Assembly: GCA_023459495.1 (NCBI GenBank)
Contig: JAEWTL010000078.1
Span: 62,001 to 126,000, forward strand
Direction: 5' to 3'
Source: Bacillota bacterium
GTDB taxonomy: Bacteria; Bacillota; Clostridia; Christensenellales; SZUA-584
DNA length: 64,000 nt
In this document: piece after piece, positions 42,232 to 50,765 of the stretch
Layout: each line of letters starts with the position of its first letter
How positions within the stretch are numbered: position 1 is the first letter of the stretch
The notes under the pieces: generated by a model
The model's input: only the letters and a program-made list of their open reading frames with translations
Databases searched by the model: none
What the model was told of the DNA's origin: nothing
Translations under genes and position numbers: made by a program

Positions 42232-43605
42232 TTAAATTACCCGCACAAGTACCAAATACGTGCTTGCTCCCCCCAGCAGCGTTGCCGCCCCGAGCAGGCC
42301 GAACAGCTGCAACGTCACCGTATCGCCCGCAGTGAGCGGGTAGATAAAGGTCGTAAACAAATTCGACGCCGCAACGGTGGGGGTAATAATCGACTCGGTA
42401 ATCGGAGCGCCGTTCTGCAGCAGTTGTGAGGAGACCAGCAGCGCCGCCGTCGTTGATACCGCATAGCTGATCATATATTCCCCCGTCGTAGGCACGGTAA
42501 ATACGGTATTCGTGCCATCCACGGTAAACGTGTTCAGGTTCTGGTTATCCGGCAGAGGCACGTCGGTACCTCCCAATACAACAGCAATAACAGCTGCAGT
42601 TGTATTGGCTGCGGACATGCTATCGCTCGTGACGGCAGGCCCGGTACCGCCTATCGGTCCCGTATCACCCGTTGGCCCAGTGTCACCGGTCGGTCCCGTA
42701 TCACCCGTTGGCCCGGTATCACCTGTCGGTCCGGTGTCACCTGTCGGCCCCGTATCGCCGGTCGGCCCCGTATCGCCAGTGGGTCCGGTATCACCTGTTG
42801 GTCCAGTGTCACCTGTCGGCCCCGTGTCGCCCGTCGGCCCCGTGTCGCCCGTCGGGCCAGTGTCACCTGTCGGGCCAGTGTCGCCTGTTGCCCCAGTATC
42901 GCCTGTTGGCCCGGTGTCGCCTGTCGGGCCAGTGTCACCTGTCGGCCCGGTGTCGCCCGTTGGTCCCGTGTCACCCGTTGCTCCCGTATCACCTGTCGGT
43001 CCCGTGTCGCCCGTCGGCCCGGTATCGCCTGTCGGTCCGGTGTCACCTGTCGGCCCCGTATCGCCTGTTGGCCCGGTGTCGCCCGTAGGTCCGGTATCGC
43101 CAGTGGGTCCGGTATCACCTGTTGGTCCGGTGTCGCCCGTTGGTCCGGTGTCTCCGGTCGGCCCGGTGTCTCCGGTCGGCCCGGTCGGTCCGGTAGCTGC
43201 GATATCATCCTCCACAATTACCAGCGTTGCAGTCAGCGGAACTGTCGTTGAATAAAACGCCGCACTCGGGCTGGCGTTCACCAGTGATGCGGTAACCGGT
43301 GCAGCAACCACCTCCATAATGCTAACGCCTACCACCTCGTCTGTTTTTAGCGGGGAATTTCCCTCCAGAAAGTCACCCTGCGAGGATGATACGGCAAACA
43401 CGACTCCCTGAGTGCTCAACATCGTTTGTGTCGCCACAAACCAGTTGAACACATATCTGCCTGCTTCGTTGAAAGTGATTACACCTGTAACACTGTTGTA
43501 GCTGATATTGCCAGCCGAATAAACGATAGAGTCAAAGATAACATTGGATCCCACCGCCACCGATCCAGCTATCGTTCGTTCTATTTGTAAAGCAATGTTG
43601 CTCAT
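42232..43605 (-). CDS. Collagen-like surface glycoprotein (BclA-like)
   Basis: About 457 residues from ATG 43605 (AAGGAAGGG upstream). Three parts: an N-terminal beta domain (about 1-140; GVITFNEAGRYVFNWFVATQ), a collagen-like region of about 60 G-x-T triplets, mostly GPTGDT hexamers, and a C-terminal jelly roll (TVPTTGEYMISYAVSTTAAL to YLVLVRVI) like the trimerising tip of BclA. The N-terminal domain resembles the C-terminal one, so collagen is flanked by two C1q/TNF-like folds. Thr in almost every triplet is a good O-glycosylation target. Probably an exosporium filament. No signal peptide. Confidence 0.9.
   Translation of the reverse strand: MSNIALQIERTIAGSVAVGSNVIFDSIVYSAGNISYNSVTGVITFNEAGRYVFNWFVATQTMLSTQGVVFAVSSSQGDFLEGNSPLKTDEVVGVSIMEVVAAPVTASLVNASPSAAFYSTTVPLTATLVIVEDDIAATGPTGPTGDTGPTGDTGPTGDTGPTGDTGPTGDTGPTGDTGPTGDTGPTGDTGPTGDTGPTGDTGPTGDTGATGDTGPTGDTGPTGDTGPTGDTGPTGDTGATGDTGPTGDTGPTGDTGPTGDTGPTGDTGPTGDTGPTGDTGPTGDTGPTGDTGPTGDTGPTGDTGPTGDTGPTGDTGPIGGTGPAVTSDSMSAANTTAAVIAVVLGGTDVPLPDNQNLNTFTVDGTNTVFTVPTTGEYMISYAVSTTAALLVSSQLLQNGAPITESIITPTVAASNLFTTFIYPLTAGDTVTLQLFGLLGAATLLGGASTYLVLVRVI
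42642..43194 (-). repeat. Collagen-type hexamer repeat (GPTGDT) within the BclA-like gene
   Basis: About 550 bp of 18-nt units encoding Gly-Pro-Thr-Gly-Asp-Thr with rare Gly-Ala-Thr. Third codon positions vary between units while the protein is nearly invariant. Unit number is probably variable between strains. Confidence 0.92.
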
Positions 43606-43699
43606 AGAGATCCCTTCCTTTATAACCATCTGTTAAACGTAAAATAACTCAGCGGGCTTTGTTCAAATTGATTTCCTGAAAGCTGCCCGACTATTGGTA

Positions 43700-43734
43700 A
43701 GAGCGCTGCAAACCGTTTTAGTTTGCAGCGCTCT
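43700..43734. terminator. Strong hairpin between the two collagen-like genes
   Basis: AGAGCGCTGCAAAC (43700-43713) and GTTTGCAGCGCTCT (43721-43734): a perfect 14-bp stem after the stop of the upstream collagen-like gene. Only a short T-rich tail follows. Confidence 0.75.
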
Positions 43735-43758
43735 CCGTTCCATTATCTGTCCAAACTG

Positions 43759-45219
43759 TCAGGACAGGAATATCACGTCAAACTGTGCGCCTACGCCCGG
43801 CGATGCATCTGTAGTAAACGGCGTTGCCGAGTTGTTTTGTAACGTAAGCACGTCTCCTGCTGCCAGCGTCAGCATTGCATCCCCACTGGTTTCGCCGGTG
43901 CCTGCCAACAATGTTACATTTGTGGAGGCATCAGGGGTTCCATTAACAGCGATTGCAATAGCCGCGCCTACGCCTACGGAAGTATTGACCCCGTAGTATA
44001 TCTGGTAGGTCCCGGAGGTAGGCACAACCACATCGGTAGTTCCCGCAGTATGCGTAACCCCGCTCAAAGGGCCGTTACTGCTAAAGGTTACATCAGCACC
44101 TCCGGCAACGACTTGACCACCTACAGTAATGTCATATACATAGCCAAACGTTGTTACTCCTGCACCCGTCGGCCCGGTATCACCTGTCGGCCCAGTGTCA
44201 CCCGTCGGTCCCGTTTCACCTGTCGGCCCGGTATCACCTGTCGGCCCGGTATCGCCTGTCGGCCCTGTGTCGCCTGTCGGTCCGGTCAATGCCGCACCCG
44301 TTGCTCCCGTTGCACCCGTAGGTCCGGTTGCTCCGTCAGCTCCGGTCGCACCAGTCGGTCCGGTTAATGCCGCTCCCGTTGCTCCGGTCGGTCCTGTCGG
44401 TCCCGTTGGCCCAGCAATGCCTTGTGCGCCCTGTGCGCCTGTCGGTCCTGTCGCGCCGGTTGCCCCCGTTGCTCCGGTAGCACCGGTTGCTCCGGTCGGT
44501 CCCGTCGGCCCGCCAGGATCACCTTGCGGTCCCGTTGCACCTGTCGGTCCGGTCAATGCCGCGCCTGTTGCGCCTGTTGCTCCAGTCGGCCCCGTTGCTC
44601 CAGTCGGCCCGGTCCGTCCGGTCTGTCCGGTCGCACCTGTTGCTCCCGTCGGCCCTGTCGGTCCTCTTGCACCGGTTGGCCCGGTCGGCCCAGTTGGACC
44701 CGTCCGGCGGTGATGGAATGTAACCGCAAGCTCAGGCCCGTTGCATGGATTATTAGAGCTCACAAAAGCTGCCGAACCCAGTCTGAACGGCTCGCCGGTC
44801 AGGGCAAGGCCATAATTCGGGTAGCTGCAGTCTGCCCAGCCTCGCGCAAGCTCGGTGATATCGGCTTCCACACACTTCCCCGCGTCACGGCAGCTCACTC
44901 TGAACCCACCGGATACAGGAACGAACCGCGGCGCGGTATTCCATGTGACGGTTGCGTTATTGTATTCACCGATGATGCGGTTCACACTAATACCGACTTC
45001 GCTTGCGCCGTCGATGTCATCAAGATGCAGCATCAACACGGCGCGTACTAGCTCTGCGTCTTCCGGCAGGCATAAATCGAAGCGGATAAATGTCCTGCAC
45101 TCGCTCCTCCTTCTGCACTCCATGCCCGCAACGAGGCGCTCGCTCCTCGAAAAGTTTTGGTTTGCATACCATTGTGATACATACGTATCACCACATGGCT
45201 TTAATAGAATAGTTGGCAT
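43759..45219 (-). CDS. DNRLRE-domain collagen-like surface protein
   Basis: 486 residues from ATG 45219 (AAGGAAGGTAC upstream). N-terminal 160 residues form a DNRLRE-type beta domain: LKPCGDTYVSQWYANQNF, TFIRFDLCLPEDAELVRA, NNATVTWNTAPRF and DITELARGW. Next come about 60 collagen triplets of more varied composition than in the neighbour (GPTGAT, GAQGAQ, GDPGGP, then GPTGDT), and a C-terminal jelly roll (VVPTSGTYQIYYGVNTSVGV onward). DNRLRE domains occur in exported and spore or cell surface proteins. No signal peptide, consistent with mother-cell assembly on the spore. Confidence 0.88.
   Translation of the reverse strand: MPTILLKPCGDTYVSQWYANQNFSRSERLVAGMECRRRSECRTFIRFDLCLPEDAELVRAVLMLHLDDIDGASEVGISVNRIIGEYNNATVTWNTAPRFVPVSGGFRVSCRDAGKCVEADITELARGWADCSYPNYGLALTGEPFRLGSAAFVSSNNPCNGPELAVTFHHRRTGPTGPTGPTGARGPTGPTGATGATGQTGRTGPTGATGPTGATGATGAALTGPTGATGPQGDPGGPTGPTGATGATGATGATGATGPTGAQGAQGIAGPTGPTGPTGATGAALTGPTGATGADGATGPTGATGATGAALTGPTGDTGPTGDTGPTGDTGPTGETGPTGDTGPTGDTGPTGAGVTTFGYVYDITVGGQVVAGGADVTFSSNGPLSGVTHTAGTTDVVVPTSGTYQIYYGVNTSVGVGAAIAIAVNGTPDASTNVTLLAGTGETSGDAMLTLAAGDVLTLQNNSATPFTTDASPGVGAQFDVIFLS
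44165..44708 (-). repeat. Collagen-type triplet repeats within the DNRLRE protein gene
   Basis: Gly-x-y triplets, y mostly Thr. The 3' part is regular GPTGDT as in the neighbour gene; the 5' part mixes GATGAT, ALTGPT and QGD/QGI units. Confidence 0.9.
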
Positions 45220-45307
45220 AGTAAAGGTACCTTCCTTATGAGTGATAATATATAGTATTCAGAGGGGCTCGGTTGGTTACAGCATTACAACAAAAGCGCG
45301 CAGGAGG

Positions 45308-45336
45308 TTGCCCGGTGCGGCAGATTGCGCTATACT
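45308..45336 (+). promoter_or_regulatory. Sigma-A-type promoter of cluster B
   Basis: TTGCCC (45308-45313), 17-nt spacer, TATACT (45331-45336), 30 nt before the DUF2229 start. Confidence 0.75.
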
Positions 45337-45366
45337 GACAAACAAATATATACACGGAGAGGCTCA

Positions 45367-46287
45367 ATGAAGATCGGCATCCCCAGAGCGTTGCTCTACT
45401 ATAAATATGCCCAGCTGTGGGAAGGGTTCCTCGGCGCGCTCGATATCGAATATCTCGTCAGTCCGGGTACAGACCGGGAGATACTTGCGTTGGGAATAAG
45501 CCGCGCAGTGGATGAAGCATGCCTGTCGTCCAAGATATTTCTCGGACATGTGGCGTGGCTCAAGGACCGCTGCGACGCTGTTCTTGTGCCGCGCATCGGG
45601 CGAATTGGTAAGTCCGGCACAGTCTGTACCAAGTTTCAGGCTGTATATGATCTGGTAGAGAACACATTCCGCGGCGAAGGCTTGAAGCTACTGCATTACA
45701 ACATTGACCTCGGTCAGCAGGAAAATGAGCTGGGCGCTTTCCTTAAGCTTGGTGCGCAGCTCGGCAAGACGAAGCCTCAGAGCCTATACGCCTACTGGAC
45801 TGCCAAACAGGCTGAAAAAGCCGCCCAAATGATCGCCACGAATGAGCAGAAACGCCAGCTGGAGCAGCCGGGCACAAAGATACTATTGATCGCTCATCCA
45901 TACAACGCGCATGATCCCCTGACGGGCAGCCCGGTAGTTAAGGCGCTGGCTGATATGGGCGCAGTGCCCATTCACGGCTGTGCCTGCGAGAGCCGCGCCG
46001 CCATCGCCGCGTCATACGCGCTCAGTGAGACCGTACCGTGGGTATATTCGCGCGAGCTCATCGGTGCAGCGGCGTTGCTGAAGGATAAGGTGGACGGTAT
46101 CATCCTGCTCAGCGCATTTCCGTGCGGGCCGGACTCCATGGTCAACGAAATCATCCTGCGCCGCGTGAAGGACAAGCCGATCCTTTCCCTGACGCTTGAC
46201 GGACAAGAAGGCACCGCGGGTCTGGAAACGCGTATCGAAAGCTTTCTGGATATTATCGAAGACAGGAGGCGGGCGCATGCCAGATGA
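45367..46287 (+). CDS. Cluster B: DUF2229 activase-associated protein
   Basis: 306 residues from ATG 45367 (GGAGAGG upstream). Opens MKIGIPRALLYYKYAQLWEG, as does the cluster A homologue. Cysteines in DEACLSSKIFLGH, GTVCTKFQAVYD and SAFPCGPDSM align with those of cluster A, except that the second Cys of the SICPMFC pair is missing. C-terminal DGQEGTAGLETRIESF is the shared motif. First gene of a four-gene operon; overlaps the next gene by 11 nt. Confidence 0.83.
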   Translation: MKIGIPRALLYYKYAQLWEGFLGALDIEYLVSPGTDREILALGISRAVDEACLSSKIFLGHVAWLKDRCDAVLVPRIGRIGKSGTVCTKFQAVYDLVENTFRGEGLKLLHYNIDLGQQENELGAFLKLGAQLGKTKPQSLYAYWTAKQAEKAAQMIATNEQKRQLEQPGTKILLIAHPYNAHDPLTGSPVVKALADMGAVPIHGCACESRAAIAASYALSETVPWVYSRELIGAAALLKDKVDGIILLSAFPCGPDSMVNEIILRRVKDKPILSLTLDGQEGTAGLETRIESFLDIIEDRRRAHAR

Positions 46288-47353
46288 CATTCGGGTCACC
46301 TTCCCGCACCTCGGCAGCTACTGTGTGCCGCTCGAGGTGCTGTTCACCGCAGGGTTGGATGTGGACTATATCGTACCCCCACCCGTCACTGCGCGCACGC
46401 TGGAGATCGGCAGCCGTTACAGCCCCGATTATGTCTGTGCGCCATTCAAATACAACCTCGGCAACTACATTGAGTCCATCGAGGCCGGCGCAAATACGCT
46501 GATACAGGTGGGCGGCGCATGCCGCCTCGGCTACTACGGCGAGCTGCACGAGCAGATCCTCACGGACCTCGGCTATACTGCGCGCTTCGTGAACATGGCC
46601 AAAGCGCGCTTTTCGAAGCCGCTTACGTTCTATGAGCAATTGAAGTGCATCAACCCGCACATGTCGCTCACGCGCATCGGGCAGGTGCTGCCGGTAGTGC
46701 TGCGCATGGTGGGCATTATCGACGAAGCGGAGGACTACATCCGGCGGCATGTGGGCCTTGAGACCAACGAAGGCGAATTCGACGCTACCCACAAGGAGCT
46801 GCTGGAAACGTTGTGCAACGTATCCACCATGAAGGCGCTTCGTGAAACCACGGCGGAGTTCACCAAACGGCTGCACGCTATTGAAACAAAAGTGCTGGAC
46901 AACCCGCTTCGTGTGGGCATCATCGGCGAGTACTACACGATCATGGAGCCTTTCTCCAACCATTACATTGAGAAGGAGCTCGCAAAGATGGGGGCCGTGG
47001 TGGACCGGTGGATGAACATCTCCCACTCCGTACTGCACAGCGAACGCAAGGTGCAGCGTGAGCGCATTCGCGGCTATGCGGAATACGACATGGGCGCGAC
47101 CGGTATGGACACCATCGACCGCGCATTGTACTGCGCGCGGCACGGCTACGACGGCCTGATCCACGTCAAGTCGTTCGGCTGCACGCCCGAGATGGACGTG
47201 ATCCCGGTGCTGCAGAATATCAGCGCAGACTATAAAATACCGATCATTTACCTCAGTTACGACTCGCAGACCAGCGAGGCAGGGATTCAGACGCGGCTCG
47301 AAGCGTTCCACGATATGATCGTGATGCGCAAGTACGGAAAGGACAGGATATGA
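46277..47353 (+). CDS. Cluster B: HgdB/BcrB-like dehydratase-related protein
   Basis: 358 residues from ATG 46277 with AGGAGG just upstream. Retains YVCAPFKYNLGNYIES, GGACRLGYYGELHEQ and SFGCTPEMDV. Compared with cluster A it lacks the CGPCRFGEYC cysteines (only one Cys remains there) and the CAKC pair, so its cluster ligation must differ. IGEYYTIMEPFSNHYIEKEL is the conserved middle segment. ATG of the next gene overlaps its stop by 4 nt. Confidence 0.82.
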   Translation: MPDDIRVTFPHLGSYCVPLEVLFTAGLDVDYIVPPPVTARTLEIGSRYSPDYVCAPFKYNLGNYIESIEAGANTLIQVGGACRLGYYGELHEQILTDLGYTARFVNMAKARFSKPLTFYEQLKCINPHMSLTRIGQVLPVVLRMVGIIDEAEDYIRRHVGLETNEGEFDATHKELLETLCNVSTMKALRETTAEFTKRLHAIETKVLDNPLRVGIIGEYYTIMEPFSNHYIEKELAKMGAVVDRWMNISHSVLHSERKVQRERIRGYAEYDMGATGMDTIDRALYCARHGYDGLIHVKSFGCTPEMDVIPVLQNISADYKIPIIYLSYDSQTSEAGIQTRLEAFHDMIVMRKYGKDRI

Positions 47354-48297
47354 AGGCGTACCTCGGCATCGACATCGGCTCAATTTCCACCAAAGGCGTG
47401 GTCATTGATGCAGACAACAATATACTCGCAAGCGAATACATCTGGACGCAGGCCGACCCCATCGGCGCGTCACGGCGACTGCTGCATACGCTGGGCGAAC
47501 AGCTCACCGGCAGGGATCTCCAAATCGTATCAGTAGGCACCACGGGCAGCGCACGGCGGCTCGTCGGCGCGATGACAGGCGCAGCAGTGGTCAAGAACGA
47601 GATCACGGCGCACGCGGTGGGCACCATGAGCGCCTACCCGGACGTCCGTACGATCTTCGAGATCGGTGGGCAGGACAGCAAGATCATCCTCATTGAAAAT
47701 GGCTACGTGATGGATTACGCGATGAACACACTGTGCGCCGCGGGTACGGGCGCGTTCCTCTCCAGTCAGGCCGTCCGCCTCGGCGTAGCGGTGGAGGACT
47801 TTGGCCGCATCGCGCTCACATCGGGTAAGCCCACGGCCATCGCGGCGCGCTGCACCGTATTTGCTGAAAGCGATCTCGTGCACAAGGCGCAGATGGGGCA
47901 TAAAAAGGAGGACATCATCGCCGGGCTGTGCCGTGCGGTGGTATCCAACTATTTGAACAATGTAGGCAAGGGCAAACGCATCGCCGCGCCTATCGTGTTT
48001 CAGGGCGGCGTGAGCAAGAACGTAGGCGTGAAGAAGGCCTTCGAGGACGCGACCGGCATGCCGGTCATCGTGGATGCGAACGGGCATTTAACCGGGGCGC
48101 TCGGCGCGGCCATTCTCGCAAAGCGCTCAGGCACGGAGAGCGATTTCTCGTTTGACACCGCGGACATTGCGTTCACCACGCGTGGCGTGGAGTGCGGCCG
48201 CTGCGCGAACCATTGCGAAATCATGTGCGTGTACCGCGAAGAAAAGCTGCTCGACGCATGGGGCAACAAATGCGAGCGCGGCGCGGTAATGCGGTAG
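47350..48297 (+). CDS. Cluster B: acyl-CoA dehydratase activase (HgdC-like ATPase)
   Basis: 315 residues. GIDIGSISTKGVVI phosphate loop, FEIGGQDSKIILIE second loop, and both cluster cysteines (NTLCAAGTGAF, AARCTVFAESD). C-terminal CGRCANHCEIMC gives an additional Cys-rich tail, as in cluster A. Complete ASKHA fold, so it should hydrolyse ATP and donate low-potential electrons to the HgdB-like or DUF2229 partner (inference from HgdC). Followed after 2 nt by DUF1848. Confidence 0.88.
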   Translation: MKAYLGIDIGSISTKGVVIDADNNILASEYIWTQADPIGASRRLLHTLGEQLTGRDLQIVSVGTTGSARRLVGAMTGAAVVKNEITAHAVGTMSAYPDVRTIFEIGGQDSKIILIENGYVMDYAMNTLCAAGTGAFLSSQAVRLGVAVEDFGRIALTSGKPTAIAARCTVFAESDLVHKAQMGHKKEDIIAGLCRAVVSNYLNNVGKGKRIAAPIVFQGGVSKNVGVKKAFEDATGMPVIVDANGHLTGALGAAILAKRSGTESDFSFDTADIAFTTRGVECGRCANHCEIMCVYREEKLLDAWGNKCERGAVMR

Positions 48298-48299
48298 CC

Positions 48300-49235
48300 A
48301 TGATCGTCAGCGTCAGCCGCCGCACGGACATCCCCGCCTGCTATGCCGACTGGTTCTTGGGGCGCATCGCGGAAGGGTACGCGCTGGTACGCAATCCCAT
48401 GAACGCGCATCAGATGCGCCGCGTCGACCTCTCGCCTGAAGCGGTGCACGGCTTTGTGTTCTGGAGCAAGAACCCTGCGCCGATGCTGGATAAACTGGAC
48501 GCGCTCGCGGCTTATCCTTACTACTTTCAATTCACGCTGAACCCCTATGGTCCGGATGTGGAGCCGGGTTTACCGCCGCTTACACAGCGGGTAAGCACTT
48601 TCTGCGCGCTGTCGGAGCGTATTGGGCGGGAGCGCACCATCTGGCGCTATGATCCCATCCTCATCACACCGAAGTACGATATGCGCTTCCACATGGAGCA
48701 GTTTGAAACACTCGCCCGCAGCCTTGCGGGTTATGCTGATCTATGCACCATCAGCTTTCTTGACTTCTACCCGAAGATCGCAGCTGCCATCCGAGAGCTC
48801 GCCGTTGTGGAACCACTGCCGGAACAGAGACTGACACTGGCTATGCGTTTTGCTGAAATTGCCGCTGCCTGCGGCCTGCGCATTGAGACCTGCGCGGAGG
48901 ATATGGACTACTCCGGGCTTGGCATCGGGCGTGCGCGGTGTGTGGGCGCCGAGCGCCTGGCCCGCATCGCCGGACGACCCGTAAAAGCCCCGAAGGACAA
49001 AAATCAGCGGCCCGCCTGCGACTGCGCGGCCAGTGTGGACATCGGCACGTACGATACCTGCCCGCACGGCTGTCGATACTGCTACGCCAACCGAGGTGAG
49101 AAAACGGTGCGGCACAATCGGTACGCGTACGACATCGTCTCTCCGCTGCTGTGCGGCCAACCTGACTCCGGTCAGGGAACCATCGTACCAGCTGACACGC
49201 CCAAGGAGCCAAAGCAGCTTCGGATTTTTGAATAA
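48300..49235 (+). CDS. DUF1848 family radical-SAM-like protein
   Basis: 311 residues from ATG 48300. The N-terminus IVSVSRRTDIPACYADWF and FVFWSKNPAPM are DUF1848 hallmarks. Near the C-terminus CDCAASVDIGTYDTCPHGC with CRYCYAN supplies Cys motifs of radical-SAM or Fe-S type, though in an unusual C-terminal place. Starts 2 nt after the activase, so it is co-expressed with cluster B; cluster A has no counterpart. Function unknown. Confidence 0.87.
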   Translation: MIVSVSRRTDIPACYADWFLGRIAEGYALVRNPMNAHQMRRVDLSPEAVHGFVFWSKNPAPMLDKLDALAAYPYYFQFTLNPYGPDVEPGLPPLTQRVSTFCALSERIGRERTIWRYDPILITPKYDMRFHMEQFETLARSLAGYADLCTISFLDFYPKIAAAIRELAVVEPLPEQRLTLAMRFAEIAAACGLRIETCAEDMDYSGLGIGRARCVGAERLARIAGRPVKAPKDKNQRPACDCAASVDIGTYDTCPHGCRYCYANRGEKTVRHNRYAYDIVSPLLCGQPDSGQGTIVPADTPKEPKQLRIFE

Positions 49236-49286
49236 AAGAAAAAGCCTCCATTGGAAAGCTTTCAGGTCGTCGATAAAGTGGATTAT

Positions 49287-49430
49287 GCCTCCCTCGGATG
49301 ACTCTGGAAGGTGGCACGACTAGCGAAGTTGGACCAGTGCCGGAGGGAGTGATTAATCAAGGCCAATTTTAAGCCGTTTTCACTCCCCCAGTCGCCTATC
49401 GGCGACAGCCCCCTCATCCGCGGGGGCCAA
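49287..49430. repeat. MITE-like composite repeat
   Basis: Begins GCCTCCCTC and has a matching GGAGGGAG about 55 nt on, then ACTCCCCCAGTCGCC, the stem GTCGCC-TATC-GGCGAC (49391-49406), and a CCCC/GGGG stem (49408-49427). The pattern resembles intergenic inverted-repeat elements common in gut Clostridia genomes. Nothing coding. Confidence 0.6.
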
Positions 49431-49544
49431 TAAGCAGAGTCTTATGACAGTCTGAAAACCCCACCGAGGAGGCTTTCAGACTGATTCCCGCTGTTAACGA
49501 GAGTTCTGCATCTGTATGAAGGACTGGATGAGTCTTTTACCCAC

Positions 49545-49630
49545 GGAACGCCCTGTCCAAGGTGTTCCATACGATGGGATTTTCAAGGGCCGATGGCCCT
49601 TGAACGGTGGTTTGGAGGCAGCGCCTCCAA
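49545..49630. repeat. Three successive palindromes downstream of mreB
   Basis: Stems: GGAACGCC/GGTGTTCC (49545-49568), TCAAGGGCC/GGCCCTTGA (49583-49603) and TTGGAGGC/GCCTCCAA (49612-49630). They end 21 nt before the mreB stop on the other strand and may stabilise that mRNA's 3' end or be a repeat element. Confidence 0.65.
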
Positions 49631-49650
49631 GCTATACTTCACAGGTTGCG

Positions 49651-50679
49651 CTACGCGCGGGCATACGGCTCCTCTGCAGGCGGCAGCATGTCCATGTGCT
49701 CCGACGCAATGCCGGTGCCGATGGCCACGCAGTACATGGGGTCCTCCGCCACAAAGCACGGCAGGCCAACTTTTGCGCTAATGAGCCTGTCCAGCCCGTT
49801 CAGCAGCGCGCCGCCGCCCGTCATACAGATGCCGCTCTGCGCAACGTCGGCGCACAGCTCAGGCGGCGTGCGCTCCAGTACGCTCTGCACGGTTTCCAGC
49901 ATGGCCGAATAGGTCTCTTCAAACGCCACCACCGTATCGCGTGCGTTCAGCGTCACCCGCACAGGCAGGCCTGTCGTGGCGCTGCGTCCCGATACCTCCA
50001 TGCGCGCACTGTCTCCGTTGGCCAAAGCCGCGCCGATGTTTATCTTGATCTGCTCAGCGGTAGTATCGCCGATGAGTATACGGTGCTCCCTCTTCATATA
50101 GCGAACCATCGCTTCATCGAGTTTTCGGCCCGCCACCTTGACGGAACGGTGCACCACCATGCCGCCCAGTGAAATCACCGCCGCGTCGGTGGTTCCGCCT
50201 CCGATGTCCACGACCATGGAACCGCCTGCCGCGGCGATGTCAATGCCCGCGCCGATCGCTGCCGCAAGCGGCTCCTCAATGAGTCCGGCCCGGCGCGCTC
50301 CGGCTTCCTCCGCCACCTCAACGAGCGCGCGGCGTTCCACCTCGGTTACGCCGGACGGTACGCACACCATCACATTGGGCTTAAAGAGCAGTCTGCGTCC
50401 GATTACCTTGCGCAGGTAATGCCGCAGCATGCGCTCCGTATCATGATAACTGGATATAACGCCGTCCTTTATGGGCCGCACCACTGCTACGCCCGATGGC
50501 GTACGTCCCAGCATGGCGTATGCCTCTGCGCCCGCCGCGAGCATCTCGCCTGTGTTCCGATTCACTGCGATCACTGCAGGTTCGTTCAACACGATTCCTT
50601 TCCCCTGCACATGAATGCGCACATTTGCCGTCCCTAAATCAATCCCGATGCTTTCCGTCTGATGCCACTGGTTTGCCAT
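49651..50679 (-). CDS. mreB: MreB/Mbl-family rod-shape protein
   Basis: About 342 residues from ATG 50679 (GCGGAGGATCT upstream). Bacterial actin: IGIDLGTANVRIHVQGKG phosphate loop 1, VCVPSGVTEVERRAL, IEEPLAAAIGAGID, VVDIGGGTTDAAVISLGG phosphate loop 2, and CMTGGGALLNGLDRLI adenosine loop. Scaffolds lateral wall synthesis. No mreCD next to it, so it is likely an Mbl/MreBH-like paralogue. Ends PPAEEPYARA. Confidence 0.92.
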   Translation of the reverse strand: MANQWHQTESIGIDLGTANVRIHVQGKGIVLNEPAVIAVNRNTGEMLAAGAEAYAMLGRTPSGVAVVRPIKDGVISSYHDTERMLRHYLRKVIGRRLLFKPNVMVCVPSGVTEVERRALVEVAEEAGARRAGLIEEPLAAAIGAGIDIAAAGGSMVVDIGGGTTDAAVISLGGMVVHRSVKVAGRKLDEAMVRYMKREHRILIGDTTAEQIKINIGAALANGDSARMEVSGRSATTGLPVRVTLNARDTVVAFEETYSAMLETVQSVLERTPPELCADVAQSGICMTGGGALLNGLDRLISAKVGLPCFVAEDPMYCVAIGTGIASEHMDMLPPAEEPYARA

Positions 50680-50765
50680 AGATCCTCCGCTGTTCTTGTT
50701 TCCACCACACACAGCATGAACGCTGCCTTGCCCCCCGCGGGCCGATTTGGCCCCTTTTCAACAGC

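Noticed and set aside
42642..43194. Regular 18-nt repeats considered as a CRISPR array
   Set aside because: No unique spacers; the repeat is coding, in frame throughout, and gives a collagen-like protein.
42512..43255. Long plus-strand open frame of GPVSPV repeats opposite the collagen-like gene
   Set aside because: Antisense shadow of the GPTGDT repeat; no ribosome site, and the minus strand has a start, ribosome site and folded end domains.
44195..44713. Plus-strand Val/Pro/Ala-rich frame opposite the DNRLRE collagen gene
   Set aside because: Mirror image of the collagen repeat; no initiation signal.
46253..47383. Minus-strand open frame of about 376 codons opposite the HgdB-like gene
   Set aside because: No recognisable motifs, atypical His/Val-rich composition, and the plus strand encodes a clear family member.
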